In this document: positions 33,123-41,717 of the stretch, piece by piece | How the letters are laid out: the number at the start of each line of letters is the position of its first letter | How positions within the stretch are numbered: the first letter of the stretch is position 1 | NCBI RefSeq assembly: GCF_006094275.1 | Contig: NZ_CP034412.1 | Location: 124,001 to 188,000, forward strand | Reading direction: 5' to 3' | DNA from: Glutamicibacter creatinolyticus | Lineage (GTDB): Bacteria > Actinomycetota > Actinomycetes > Actinomycetales > Micrococcaceae | DNA: 64,000 bases | The notes under the pieces: generated by a model | The model's database searches: none | What the model was told of the DNA's origin: nothing | What the model saw: only the letters and a program-made list of their open reading frames with translations | Program-made: the position numbers and the translations under genes

Positions 33123-33992
33123 ATGAGCACTCTCTTCTACGCCCACCGCGGAAGCTCGGCACAATTCGCCGAAAACACCCGTGCCGCCTACCTGCAGGCC
33201 ATTGCCGAAGGCGCGGACGGAATCGAATGCGACGTGCACCTCAGCGCGGACCAGGTGGTGGTCTGCCACCACGACCCCACCGTGAACCGCACCTCCAACG
33301 GCGAAGGGCGTGTGGCCCGGTACACCGTCAAGCAGCTGAAGGAGCTGGACTTCACGGTGCTGCGTTCCACCCCGATTCCGGCCGCCTATGGGGACATCCA
33401 CGAGCAGCTGCTCACCCTGGATGAACTGCTCACATTGATTGAGCACAGCAATGCCGCGGTGGGGCTGGCCGTGGAAATTAAGCATCCCAGTCCGGCTGGG
33501 CGCGGACTGGAAGACGCGGTGCTGCAGGTGCTCGACGCCCACGGGTTCAACCGCGAAACCGGCGCCGCCGGAAGCAGCGGGCAAATTCAAGTGAGCCTGA
33601 TGAGCTTTGAGCCGGAGTCCAACCGCTACCTGGCGGACCTGGTCAACCGCAAACTGCTGTGCCAGCTGATCACGGAGGTGGACGCCGAATGGGTCGACGA
33701 ACTGCTCTCCAGCGGGCAGACCGACCGTGCCGCGGTGTACCGGGTGCTGCAGCGTTCGGTCGAAGAAGGCCTGGAGCTGATCAGCCGCGGCACCGTGGGA
33801 ATGGTCGGGCCGGGCGTGGCCTGGGTGCGCCGGAACGAGGACCTGGTCCGGCGGTGGATCGGTGAAGGCCTGGTGCCCCGGGTCTGGACCGTTGACGAGC
33901 CGGCGGACGCGCGCTACCTGCACGGCCTGGGGGTGCGCCAACTGACCAGCAACCATCCGGCCTGGCTGCGCGGGGCCACCGGCCTGGCCTAG
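33123..33992 (+). CDS. Glycerophosphodiester phosphodiesterase
   Basis: A 289-residue TIM-barrel GDPD enzyme: AHRGSSAQFAENT (His8, Arg9, Glu17), GIECDVHLSAD (Glu35, Asp37, His39 in the metal site), VVVCHHDPTVNRT and LAVEIKHP. It splits glycerophosphodiesters into glycerol 3-phosphate and an alcohol; no signal peptide, so it acts in the cytoplasm. TAGCGT (33111-33116) ends 6 nt before the ATG, a leaderless start. It faces away from the DUF445 gene. Confidence 0.93.
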   Translation: MSTLFYAHRGSSAQFAENTRAAYLQAIAEGADGIECDVHLSADQVVVCHHDPTVNRTSNGEGRVARYTVKQLKELDFTVLRSTPIPAAYGDIHEQLLTLDELLTLIEHSNAAVGLAVEIKHPSPAGRGLEDAVLQVLDAHGFNRETGAAGSSGQIQVSLMSFEPESNRYLADLVNRKLLCQLITEVDAEWVDELLSSGQTDRAAVYRVLQRSVEEGLELISRGTVGMVGPGVAWVRRNEDLVRRWIGEGLVPRVWTVDEPADARYLHGLGVRQLTSNHPAWLRGATGLA

Positions 33993-34081
33993 ACGCCCCG
34001 ACCGATGCACGTGCCTTCGGTTACGGTCGGTGAACCGGCTCAACAAACGTTTGCCGGTGATCTGCGGCTAAGCTGAAAAAC

Positions 34082-34762
34082 GTGAACACGCCAACATCCC
34101 CACAGGAACAGGCCTACCTGTTCGACACCTACCTGTTTGAGAACGAGGCGGAGGTCATTGCCGCCGGGGCCGATGACGAGGGGCAGTACATCGCCCTGAG
34201 CCCGAACATCTTCCATCCGCGCGGCGGCGGCCAGCCAGAGGACACCGGGACCGTCAATGGCCAACCGGTCACCGTATCGCGCATTGAATCCCTGGTGGTG
34301 CTCCACGGAACCACTGGGCTACAGGTCGGGGACCGGGTGGTGGCCACCATCGACGCCGAACGGCGCAAATTGCATGCCGCACTGCACACCGCGGGGCACC
34401 TGGTGGGGTTCGCCGGTGAGGAGCGCGGCTGGCAGCACCGCGGGCATTCGCACTTCCCGGGCCAGGCCCGCCTGGACTTCGATCCACAAAGCCTGGATGT
34501 GCCGGTGGAGCAGCCCGAGCAGCGCCAGGCGGCGGAGGCCTGGCTGCAGCGGCGGGTCGATGAGCTGCTTGCCGCCGGCACAGCGGTCACCAGCACCATC
34601 GCCGCGGATGGGACCCGCACGGTCAGCATCCAGGGCGTGAACAGTGAACCGTGCGGCGGCACCCACGTCCAGCACGTGTCCCAGTTGCGGCAGGTGCAAA
34701 TTGGTCAGGCCCGCGTCAAGCGCGGGGTGTACAAGGTGCGCTACGATGCCGGACATGCCTAG
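34082..34762 (+). CDS. Alanyl-tRNA editing protein AlaX
   Basis: A 226-residue free-standing AlaRS editing domain: [39 protein letters not shown], the zinc motifs HTAGH and CGGTH. It deacylates mischarged Ser- or Gly-tRNA(Ala). The start is GTG 34082; TAAGCT (34069-34074) ends 7 nt upstream, a leaderless start. Its 3' end overlaps the AzlC gene, forming an operon with the amino acid exporter. Confidence 0.92.
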   Translation: MNTPTSPQEQAYLFDTYLFENEAEVIAAGADDEGQYIALSPNIFHPRGGGQPEDTGTVNGQPVTVSRIESLVVLHGTTGLQVGDRVVATIDAERRKLHAALHTAGHLVGFAGEERGWQHRGHSHFPGQARLDFDPQSLDVPVEQPEQRQAAEAWLQRRVDELLAAGTAVTSTIAADGTRTVSIQGVNSEPCGGTHVQHVSQLRQVQIGQARVKRGVYKVRYDAGHA

Positions 34763-35477
34763 GGGCAAACTGACGCCGGCGACCCGGATGGGCCTGTCCA
34801 TAGCGATTGCCACCGGGCTGTACGGCATTTCCTTCGGGGCCCTGGCCATCGCCGCGGGACTGAACCTGTGGCAGACGGTGGCCCTGAGCGCGCTGATGTT
34901 CACCGGCGGTTCGCAGTTCGCGTTTATCGGGGTGATCGCCGGCGGCGGGACGGCCTCGGCCGCCTTTACCGCCGCCTCGCTGCTTGGGGTGCGCAACGCG
35001 GTCTACGGCATGCAGATCAAGCAGGCCCTGCGTCCGCGGGCTGGCCAGGTGCCGCTGATGGCCCACGTGACCATCGACGAATCCGTGGCTACCTCGCTGG
35101 CCCAGTCCTCCCCGGCAGAGAAGTCCCGGGGGTTTTGGACCGCGGGCCTGGGAGTGTTCATCCTGTGGAACCTGTTCACCCTGGCCGGGGCACTGCTGGG
35201 AGAGTCCCTGGGGGACCCGGCCGCCTGGGGGCTTGACGGCGCGGCCGTGGCCGCGTTCCTGGGTCTGCTCTGGCCCCGGCTGAAGGGCGCCGAGCCGATC
35301 CTGGTGGCGATCGGTGCAGCGCTGGTCACCGCGCTGGCGGTACCCTTCACTGCGCCGGGCCTGCCGATCCTGATCGCCGCAGCAGGCGCGGTGCTGTACG
35401 CCCTGGCCGGGTCCCGGCACGCGCCGCGGGCCACCGAGCACGGCGGACTGCGTGAAGTTGATGGAGGCAAGCCGTGA
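34746..35477 (+). CDS. AzlC-family branched-chain amino acid exporter subunit
   Basis: A 243-residue membrane protein of the AzlC family: [72 protein letters not shown]. With AzlD it forms a BrnFE-like exporter of branched-chain amino acids. ATG 34746 (alternative 34755) lies inside the end of the AlaX gene, implying translational coupling. Confidence 0.9.
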   Translation: MPDMPRGKLTPATRMGLSIAIATGLYGISFGALAIAAGLNLWQTVALSALMFTGGSQFAFIGVIAGGGTASAAFTAASLLGVRNAVYGMQIKQALRPRAGQVPLMAHVTIDESVATSLAQSSPAEKSRGFWTAGLGVFILWNLFTLAGALLGESLGDPAAWGLDGAAVAAFLGLLWPRLKGAEPILVAIGAALVTALAVPFTAPGLPILIAAAGAVLYALAGSRHAPRATEHGGLREVDGGKP

Positions 35478-35791
35478 GTGAATTGAGCTGGTGGATCCTG
35501 GGCGCCTGCGTGAGCGCCTTCGCGATCAAGCTGTGCGGCTACTTCGTGCCGCGCCGGGTGCTGGATTCCCCGGTGATGTCCCGCGTCGCCGGCATCCTGA
35601 CCATTGCCCTGCTGGCCTCGCTGGTGACCATGAACGGGTTCACCTCCGGGCAGGACTTGGTCATTGACGCCCGGGTGGGGGCCCTGGGCGCCGCGGCGAT
35701 TGCGCTGCTGTTGCGGGCCCCGTTCCTGTTGGTGGTAATTGCCGGGGCAGGGGCCGCGATCCTGCTGCGGGCCACCGGGCTGGCCGCGTAG
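35474..35791 (+). CDS. AzlD-family exporter subunit
   Basis: A 105-residue membrane protein with four hydrophobic helices: ELSWWILGACVSAFAIKLCGYFVPRRVLD, VMSRVAGILTIALLASLV and two more. This is the small partner of AzlC. GTG 35474 overlaps the AzlC stop by 4 nt (GTGA). Confidence 0.9.
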   Translation: MSELSWWILGACVSAFAIKLCGYFVPRRVLDSPVMSRVAGILTIALLASLVTMNGFTSGQDLVIDARVGALGAAAIALLLRAPFLLVVIAGAGAAILLRATGLAA

Positions 35792-35875
35792 CGTACGCAC
35801 GCAAGGGATGACAATGCCGGTGGGACGGTGGCACAGTGGGGATCGACACCACCGGCCCCAAGGAAGGATTTTCCC

Positions 35876-36190
35876 ATGATCGTCGCATTCTCCGTAGCCC
35901 CATCCGGAACCGGCAGCAACCCCGACGGCTCCGTCCACGATGCCGTCGCCGCTGCAGTTAAGGTCGTCCGCGACTCGGGCCTGCCCAATAGGACGTCGAG
36001 CATGTTCACGGAGCTTGAAGGCAGCTGGGACGAGGTCTTCGACGTCGTCAAGCGGGCCACCGAGGCCGTGGCCCCGTTTGGGTCGCGGATCTCCCTGGTC
36101 ATCAAGGCCGACATCCGCCCGGGTTACGAAGGTGAGATCCACGGCAAACTCGAACGCCTGGAGAGCGCCATCGAGGAATCCGGGCAGTAG
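35876..36190 (+). CDS. Thiamine-binding protein (MTH1187/YkoF-type)
   Basis: A 104-residue small alpha/beta protein: MIVAFSVAPSGTGSNPDGSV, then DAVAAAVKVVRDSGLPNRTSSMFTELEGSWDEVFDVVKRATEAV and ISLVIKADIRPG. This is the Thiamine_BP (UPF0045) family, which binds thiamine or related pyrimidines in the cytoplasm. ATG 35876 has AAGGAAGGA upstream; the longer frame is leader. Confidence 0.88.
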   Translation: MIVAFSVAPSGTGSNPDGSVHDAVAAAVKVVRDSGLPNRTSSMFTELEGSWDEVFDVVKRATEAVAPFGSRISLVIKADIRPGYEGEIHGKLERLESAIEESGQ

Positions 36191-36294
36191 CGGCCCGCAG
36201 GCCGAAGGGGGAAGCAGCCGTCGATGAGCTCCGCCCCGGTTTGGGGGCGGGAGGTTGCCGCAGCGCGCTGGGCCGAGGAGACGAAGAAACCTGG

Positions 36295-36666
36295 CTAGAC
36301 GTGGTGCTCGCTATCCACCAGTGGCTCCTGGACAGGGCGCGGCTCACCGATCACCGGATAGCTGCGGGCCAGGTAATAGGTGGCAACCCCGCCCACCACG
36401 GCGATGAGCGGGCCCATCCAAAAGGTGACCGGCCCGGAAAGCAGCCCGCAGATGCTCGGAGCCAGCACCAGCGGCACCAGGTAGTACCAGTGCCTGCGGT
36501 TCAGCTGCGCGGAGCCGCGTTCAAGCTGGGCGATGACGGTGAAGCAGCCCATCAGCAGGATCGCCCCGGCCACCGCCAGCCACAGCCCGGGCGCCAGGCA
36601 GATCACCAGCGAAAAGCCCGTCACCATGGCGGCGGCCACCCACGCGAACTTTTCATTGTTGCTCAC
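36295..36666 (-). CDS. Small membrane protein
   Basis: A 123-residue protein with four hydrophobic helices (FAWVAAAMVTGFSLVICLAPGLWLAVAGAILLMG; YYLVPLVLAPSICGLLSGP; MGPLIAVVGGVATYYLA) and a short soluble C-terminus. I do not recognise the family. It stands alone, convergent with the thiamine-binding protein. Confidence 0.75.
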   Translation of the reverse strand: MSNNEKFAWVAAAMVTGFSLVICLAPGLWLAVAGAILLMGCFTVIAQLERGSAQLNRRHWYYLVPLVLAPSICGLLSGPVTFWMGPLIAVVGGVATYYLARSYPVIGEPRPVQEPLVDSEHHV

Positions 36667-36865
36667 GCGTCAGGGCACCTCCAAGGCGGGTCGTGGTGCC
36701 GGTGGGCACCGAGTGTTTGTCTAAATGCCAGTCTTTCAAATCCGGGCGGGGCGCTCAATCGTACTTAAGTAGGAGAGCATCCGCGCGCCCAACGTGAGAT
36801 GGCTGAAATTTTCCGTCCGCGTGGTTTCTTGGCCACTCTCGCATGGCCTGTCGTACGCTGTAGTG

Positions 36866-37381
36866 GTGCAACTGAGGAACGACTATCGAATTCGTTTGGC
36901 CCGGACCGAGGACATCCGCCCGGCACTGCTGATGAAATTGCAGGCATGGCGCGAGGCGTATGGCCATCTGCGGCCCGAATCCTTCTTTACCGAGCAGGAG
37001 GACCAGCTAGAGGCGCAGGTCCAATGGTGGGAGCGCGGGATTGAGGCCGGCGCCCAGTTCTACGTCGCCGAACTGGCCGACGGGACCATCATCGGGCTGG
37101 CTGGCGGTACCCCGGTGATCGATGAGGACAAGGACACCGGGGTCGAGATCGAGCTGGGCATGCTCTATGTGCTCTCCCCGCTGTATGGAACCGGGGTGGG
37201 CGAGCACCTGCTGGAGACCGTGCTTTGCCGGCGCGACGCGCTGGTTTGGGTTCTGGAGCAGAACGCCCGCGCCCGGGCCTTCTATGCCAAGCACGGTTTT
37301 GAGGCGGACGGTACCGGGGAAGACCTGGCCGGCTGCTGGGAAGGCCTGCGCGAAATCCGGATGGTGCGAAAACGTGGCTAG
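36866..37381 (+). CDS. GNAT-family N-acetyltransferase
   Basis: A 171-residue acetyltransferase: YRIRLARTEDIRPALLM at the N-terminus, FYVAELADGTIIGLAGG, the acetyl-CoA loop YVLSPLYGTGVGEHLL and NARARAFYAKHGFEADGT. The substrate is unknown. I choose GTG 36866 because TACGCT (36854-36859) ends exactly 6 nt upstream, the leaderless pattern of this genome, and the first codons match the family start; the longer frame to 36794 is unlikely. The next gene overlaps its stop. Confidence 0.88.
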   Translation: MQLRNDYRIRLARTEDIRPALLMKLQAWREAYGHLRPESFFTEQEDQLEAQVQWWERGIEAGAQFYVAELADGTIIGLAGGTPVIDEDKDTGVEIELGMLYVLSPLYGTGVGEHLLETVLCRRDALVWVLEQNARARAFYAKHGFEADGTGEDLAGCWEGLREIRMVRKRG

Positions 37382-38201
37382 AACCACCGGTGCCCTGCTG
37401 CCCGGGCAGTATCCGATTGACACCGGACTGGCGGAGATTGAGCCGGACCCGTACGGGGCCGAACGCTACATCCTCAAGGTCAACGGGGTGCCCTCCTCGC
37501 ATATTGACCTGAATGATCCCACGTTCCTGGACTTCGAATACATGCGGTGGATGCAACCGCTGTTCGGCTTCGGCTATCCGGCGGAGCGGTTTGATGGCCG
37601 GCAACGCAAGCTGCGCGTCCTGCATCTGGGCGGGGGCGGATGCACCATGGCGCGCTGGGTGGCAGCCACCTACGACAACGCCCGGCAGGTGGTGGTGGAA
37701 CTTGACGCCAAGCTCGCCGAGCTGGTGCGCACCCAGTTCCAGGTGCCCCGGGCCCCACTGGTGCGTCTGCGGGTGGGGGATGCCGCGCAGGTGCTGCCCG
37801 GCCTGAGCGATGCCAGCCGGGACATCATCATCCGGGATGTCTTCGCCGGCAGCACCACCCCGGTGGAACTGACGACGCTGGAATATGCCCGTCAGGTGCA
37901 GCGCGTACTGGATGTGGGCGGCACCTACCTGGCCAATTGCGGGGACACCGCGGATCTGGCCGGGGCGCGGGCCGAGGCCGCCACTCTCAGCGAGGTGTTC
38001 GCCCATGTGGCCATGGTGGCCGATGCCCCCATGCTCAAGGGGCGGCGCTACGGGAACATCGTGTTCTTGGCCAGTGACGAACCGCTGCCGCTGGATGCCG
38101 GATTCGAACGCAACCTGCGCATGGCCCCGTTGCCGGCCCAGGTCATTTCCGGGGCCGGGGTGCGCCGCTTTATTGCCGGCGCCAGCCCGATCAGCGGCTA
38201 G
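37374..38201 (+). CDS. Spermidine synthase-like methyltransferase-fold protein
   Basis: A 275-residue protein with a short N-terminal beta domain (IEPDPYGAERYILKVNGVPSSHIDLNDP) and a Rossmann core: LRVLHLGGGGCTMARWVAATY, VVELDAKLAELVRTQF, DIIIRDVFAGSTTP, YLANCGD. It is the spermidine synthase-like group common in actinobacteria, often lacking true polyamine activity; the aminopropyl acceptor Asp (usually DSTDP) is here the RDVF motif. GTG 37374 overlaps the GNAT stop by 8 nt, so translation is coupled. Confidence 0.85.
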   Translation: MARTTGALLPGQYPIDTGLAEIEPDPYGAERYILKVNGVPSSHIDLNDPTFLDFEYMRWMQPLFGFGYPAERFDGRQRKLRVLHLGGGGCTMARWVAATYDNARQVVVELDAKLAELVRTQFQVPRAPLVRLRVGDAAQVLPGLSDASRDIIIRDVFAGSTTPVELTTLEYARQVQRVLDVGGTYLANCGDTADLAGARAEAATLSEVFAHVAMVADAPMLKGRRYGNIVFLASDEPLPLDAGFERNLRMAPLPAQVISGAGVRRFIAGASPISG

Positions 38202-38207
38202 CCTGCG

Positions 38208-38690
38208 CTACGCCGCGCCGGTGCTTCGGTAGGCGCTGCCGTTCGCGCTGCGCTCCAGAAGCAAGCTGTCAACCATGTAACGGCGCAGCAACGCGACGTC
38301 CGGGTGGATTGTGCGCAGCCGGTCGTTGAGCCGCTCTTCACTTAGTTCCTCATCAGCGCCAATCGCCGCATCCCGGATCTGGCGCAGCACCTCGTGCCGT
38401 TCAACGGGCCTCGCCGGCAGCGTGAGCAGGCGCGGCCCGTTGAAAAATCGCTGCACCCCTTCGGGCTTGGGCCGGGCCCGAGCCCGAAGGGCCGAGGTGA
38501 GCAGCTGCTCGTTAAGCTCCCAGCCCGGCCCCTGGCGCAACAGGCCAATTTTCTCCCACCGCTCCAGATTCTTCGTGGTGGTTCGATCCTCGGGCAGCTG
38601 CTCTTGCTGGCCGCAGAGCACCAGCCCCAGCACGTGGCGCATCCCGGGATTCTTCATGCCGGCAAAAACTTCGATCCATTGGGTGCCCAT
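38208..38690 (-). CDS. DUF2087 domain protein
   Basis: A 160-residue protein. The C-terminal 80 residues match DUF2087 (LLTLPARPVERHEVLRQI, LSEERLNDRLRTIHPDVALLRRYMVDSLLLERSANGSAYR), a domain found in putative transcriptional regulators; the N-terminal part may be a degenerate winged helix (TTTKNLERWEKIGLLRQGPGWELN). ATG 38690 has AGGAGG upstream. It is convergent with the spermidine synthase-like gene. Confidence 0.85.
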   Translation of the reverse strand: MGTQWIEVFAGMKNPGMRHVLGLVLCGQQEQLPEDRTTTKNLERWEKIGLLRQGPGWELNEQLLTSALRARARPKPEGVQRFFNGPRLLTLPARPVERHEVLRQIRDAAIGADEELSEERLNDRLRTIHPDVALLRRYMVDSLLLERSANGSAYRSTGAA

Positions 38691-38820
38691 GCCGCGTAAC
38701 CTCCTGCAGGTGGGAAGTGGTATCCGGCCGCCGCGGAGCGCAGGACCGTTGTTGGTGAGTCTACATTGACCCATCACGGCCGTGGCGCATGCCGGATGGC
38801 CCGGTGTACGACAAACGGGT

Positions 38821-38854
38821 CGAATCCGGAGCGCCATCCGACGCTCCGGATTCG
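38821..38854 (-). terminator. Terminator of the NCS2 permease gene
   Basis: CGAATCCGGAGCG (38821-38833) and CGCTCCGGATTCG (38842-38854) are perfect 13-bp complements around an 8-nt loop, 29 bp after the permease stop. No clear T tract follows. Confidence 0.7.
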
Positions 38855-38882
38855 ACCCGTGCTGCGCAGGGGCGTTGAACGG

Positions 38883-40340
38883 CTACACGCCCGTGAGCTG
38901 CTCGATCAGGCCAATGCCGAAGAACAACACGAAGGCGGCGGCCACTACCCACATCAGAGGGTGCACTTCGCGGGCCCGGCCCTGGGCTGAGCGGATAAAC
39001 ACGAAGGCGATGAAGCCGGCGCCAATCCCGTTGGCGATCGAGTAGGTGAACGGCATCAGGGTGAAGGTCAGGAACGCCGGCAGCGCCAGGCCCCAGTCGT
39101 TCCAGTCGATCTTGGTGACCTGCGAGATCATCATGAAGCCAACCACCACCAGTGCTGGGGCCACGGCCTCGAAGGGCACCAGGTAGATCAGTGGGGTCAG
39201 GAACATGGCGGCCAGCAGCAGCAGTCCAGTGATCACCGAGGCAAACCCGGTCCGTGCGCCTTCGCCGATGCCGGCGCCGGACTCGACGAAAATCTGGGAC
39301 GAGGAGCTCGAGGTGCCGCCACCGACAATGGCGCCGGCGGCATCCACCAGCAGGACCTTCTCAACGTCGGGGATGTTGCCTTCCTCGTCGATGTTCCCGG
39401 CTTCGGCCGCCAAGCCCACCATGGTGCCCATGGCGTCAAAGAAGATTGACAGAAGGATCACGAACGCCAGCAGCAGCGCTGCGGTCACGCCCAGGGAGGA
39501 GAACGCGCCGATCGGGTTCACGTGGCCGATCAAGCTCAGATCCGGCAGGGTCCAGGAGGGAAGGGAGGGGACCACCAGCGACCAGCCGCTGGGGTTCTCG
39601 GCGCTGGAGGCACCGATGTCGAACATGGCCTCCAGGATGTTGGCCAGCACCGCTGCGGCGACAATGCCGATGAGGATGGCCCCCTTGACCTTGCGGACCA
39701 CCAGGGCCATGGTCAGCAGCAGTCCGACGATGAACACCAGGATGGGCCAGCCCAGCAGCTTGCCGTCAAAGCCCAACCCCACCGGAACCGTGGTGCCCGC
39801 GGCGTCCGGGATGCGGCGCACAAAACCCGAGTTCACCAGACCGATCAGGGCAATGAACATGCCGATGCCCACTACGATCGCCGTTTTCAGCGAGGCCGGC
39901 ACCGCGTTGAACACCGCCGTTCTAAAGCCGGTAAGCACCAAAACGAACATCACCACGCCGGCGATGACCACCAGTCCCATGATGTCCTGCCAGGTAAGGC
40001 CCGGATTGGTGGCTACGGTGATGGCCACAAACGCATTTACGCCAAGGCCGGTGGCCATGGCGAAGGGGTGGCGGGCCCAGACGCCCATGATGATGGTCAG
40101 GATGCCGGCCACGAACGCGGTCACGGCGGCCACGCGCTGCAGCCCGAGCTCGGTGCCGCTGGCATCGGCCCCGGAGAGCACCAGCGGGTTGAGCACGACG
40201 ATGTAGCTCATCGCAAAGAAGGTGGCGATGCCACCGCGGATTTCGGTGGAGAAGGTTGATTGGCGTTCGGAGATCTTGAAATAGCGGTCTACGCGCTGGG
40301 CGAACGTAAGTGTCGCGGGGGTTTGGGTGCTGGAGGACAT
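38883..40340 (-). CDS. NCS2 family purine permease (AzgA type)
   Basis: A 485-residue transporter with about 13-14 membrane segments. It starts ...KISERQSTFSTEIRGGIATFFAMSYIVVLNP and contains GLGVNAFVAI and LLVDAAGAIVGGGTSSSSSQIFVESGAGIGEGARTGFA, typical of the AzgA/PbuG adenine-guanine-hypoxanthine permeases. ATG 40340 is preceded at 7 nt by TAGAAT (40348-40353), a leaderless start; the longer frame is rejected. A terminator follows. Confidence 0.93.
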   Translation of the reverse strand: MSSSTQTPATLTFAQRVDRYFKISERQSTFSTEIRGGIATFFAMSYIVVLNPLVLSGADASGTELGLQRVAAVTAFVAGILTIIMGVWARHPFAMATGLGVNAFVAITVATNPGLTWQDIMGLVVIAGVVMFVLVLTGFRTAVFNAVPASLKTAIVVGIGMFIALIGLVNSGFVRRIPDAAGTTVPVGLGFDGKLLGWPILVFIVGLLLTMALVVRKVKGAILIGIVAAAVLANILEAMFDIGASSAENPSGWSLVVPSLPSWTLPDLSLIGHVNPIGAFSSLGVTAALLLAFVILLSIFFDAMGTMVGLAAEAGNIDEEGNIPDVEKVLLVDAAGAIVGGGTSSSSSQIFVESGAGIGEGARTGFASVITGLLLLAAMFLTPLIYLVPFEAVAPALVVVGFMMISQVTKIDWNDWGLALPAFLTFTLMPFTYSIANGIGAGFIAFVFIRSAQGRAREVHPLMWVVAAAFVLFFGIGLIEQLTGV

Positions 40341-40509
40341 GGTAAAAATTCTATGCTTTTCTGCCTCGGCGAAAAACCCCGAACCCCGCAATGAGTAGGC
40401 TGTGCGTGAAATCATTAGACCCAACTCACACCAATGGGAAGAATGGAAGTACATTGGGGGTAACGGGAATCACCCCGATGTAAGTGCCGGGCTATGAGGA
40501 GTGAATCTG

Positions 40510-41472
40510 ATGAGCGACCAGACACCTGCCGCAACCGAGAAGATCGAGGGGATCGTCGTTGGCGTCGATGGCTCCCAGCAATCGCGTTGCGCCCTGAAGT
40601 GGGCGGTGCGTGAGGCGAGCCGCAGGGGAACCGTGCTGAACGTGGTTTCGGCGTACACCATTCCGGTGTTCGCCGCATCGTCAATGGACGCGGGCTATTC
40701 CACCCTGGACGACGACTTGATCCGTGGCGGCGCCGAGGACATTGTGCGTCAGGCCCGCGAGGAAATAGGGGACACCGACGTTCAGGTTCGCACCTACATT
40801 GAATCCGGGGACCCGGCTGGAGTGCTGTTGGACCTGAGCAATGACGCCGATCTGGTGGTCGTGGGCACCCGCGGCCGCGGCGGCTTCGTCGGGCGCCTGC
40901 TCGGCTCGGTGTCCTCCGCCTTGCCGGCCCACTCCAAGTGCCCCACCGTGGTGGTGCCGCTGAGCATGGCCAGGGAGCAGGAGAGCCAGGAGATCGAAAG
41001 CCGCGAGGCCATCGTGGTCGGTGTGGACGGTTCGGACCGTGCCCGCGCCGCGGTGCTGGCCGCGGCGGAGGCCGCGCTGGCCCGGGACATCACCCTGCGC
41101 GTCGTGTGCGCTGTGGCCCCGGTCAGTGCCGCGCTGGCCTGGATGCCGGCCACCGTGGACCAGGAGGCGGTGCTCGAAGACGTGCGCTATCAGATGGAAG
41201 TCGGTGCACGCTGGCTGAAGTCGCATTTCCCGGACTTGAAACTGGAAACCGATGTCATCCCCGGCCCTCCGGTGGAAGTGCTGATCCGTGAATCCGAGCA
41301 CGCGGTGCTGACCGTGACCGGTTCGCGGGGCCGCGGCGGATTTGCCGGCATGCTGTTGGGCTCGACCAGCCAGGGCGTGCTGCACCACTCGAAGGGCCCG
41401 GTGATGGTGGTCCCGGACAGCGAGGACCCGCGTCTGGCAGACCGCAAGGACTTCGAGGAAGAGGAACAGTAG
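40510..41472 (+). CDS. Tandem universal stress protein (UspA)
   Basis: A 320-residue protein with two UspA domains (about 10-150 and 165-310). Both retain the ATP-binding G-2-G-9-G(S/T) motif: GTRGRGGFVGRLLGSVS and GSRGRGGFAGMLLGSTS, plus VGVDGS near each N-terminus. Tandem forms are typical of actinobacteria under stress or slow growth. ATG 40510 follows GAGGAG, better than GTG 40501. Confidence 0.93.
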   Translation: MSDQTPAATEKIEGIVVGVDGSQQSRCALKWAVREASRRGTVLNVVSAYTIPVFAASSMDAGYSTLDDDLIRGGAEDIVRQAREEIGDTDVQVRTYIESGDPAGVLLDLSNDADLVVVGTRGRGGFVGRLLGSVSSALPAHSKCPTVVVPLSMAREQESQEIESREAIVVGVDGSDRARAAVLAAAEAALARDITLRVVCAVAPVSAALAWMPATVDQEAVLEDVRYQMEVGARWLKSHFPDLKLETDVIPGPPVEVLIRESEHAVLTVTGSRGRGGFAGMLLGSTSQGVLHHSKGPVMVVPDSEDPRLADRKDFEEEEQ

Positions 41473-41516
41473 AAAGACCCAGCGCTCCGGCACTCACGTA
41501 GCCGGAAGCCTGAACG

Positions 41517-41562
41517 AGCGGCCGCTGGACCGCCGGGAAGCCCCGGTGATCCAGCGGCCGCT
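41517..41562 (+). terminator. Hairpin after the UspA gene
   Basis: AGCGGCCGCTGGA (41517-41529) and TCCAGCGGCCGCT (41550-41562) are perfect 13-bp complements. There is no T tract, so it may be a rho-assisted terminator or mRNA-stabilising stem. Confidence 0.6.
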
Positions 41563-41634
41563 GGGTGTCAGGGGGTTGCGCGGAGGGTTGGGGAGCCCCT
41601 GCATCCGCCGGGTCAGGTGTTCGGGGCATGAAAA

Positions 41635-41682
41635 GGGACCGTGGGCGGGGCAGTTCGAGAAGAATGCTCCATCCACGGTCCC
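41635..41682 (-). terminator. Terminator of the NlpC/P60 gene
   Basis: On the minus strand the arms GGGACCGTGG (41673-41682) and CCACGGTCCC (41635-41644) pair and are followed by TTTTC. The stop of the peptidase gene is at 41718. Confidence 0.8.
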
Positions 41683-41717
41683 TGTGACCGGGTGCTGGCT
41701 GTCCCTTTCGGGTGTGC

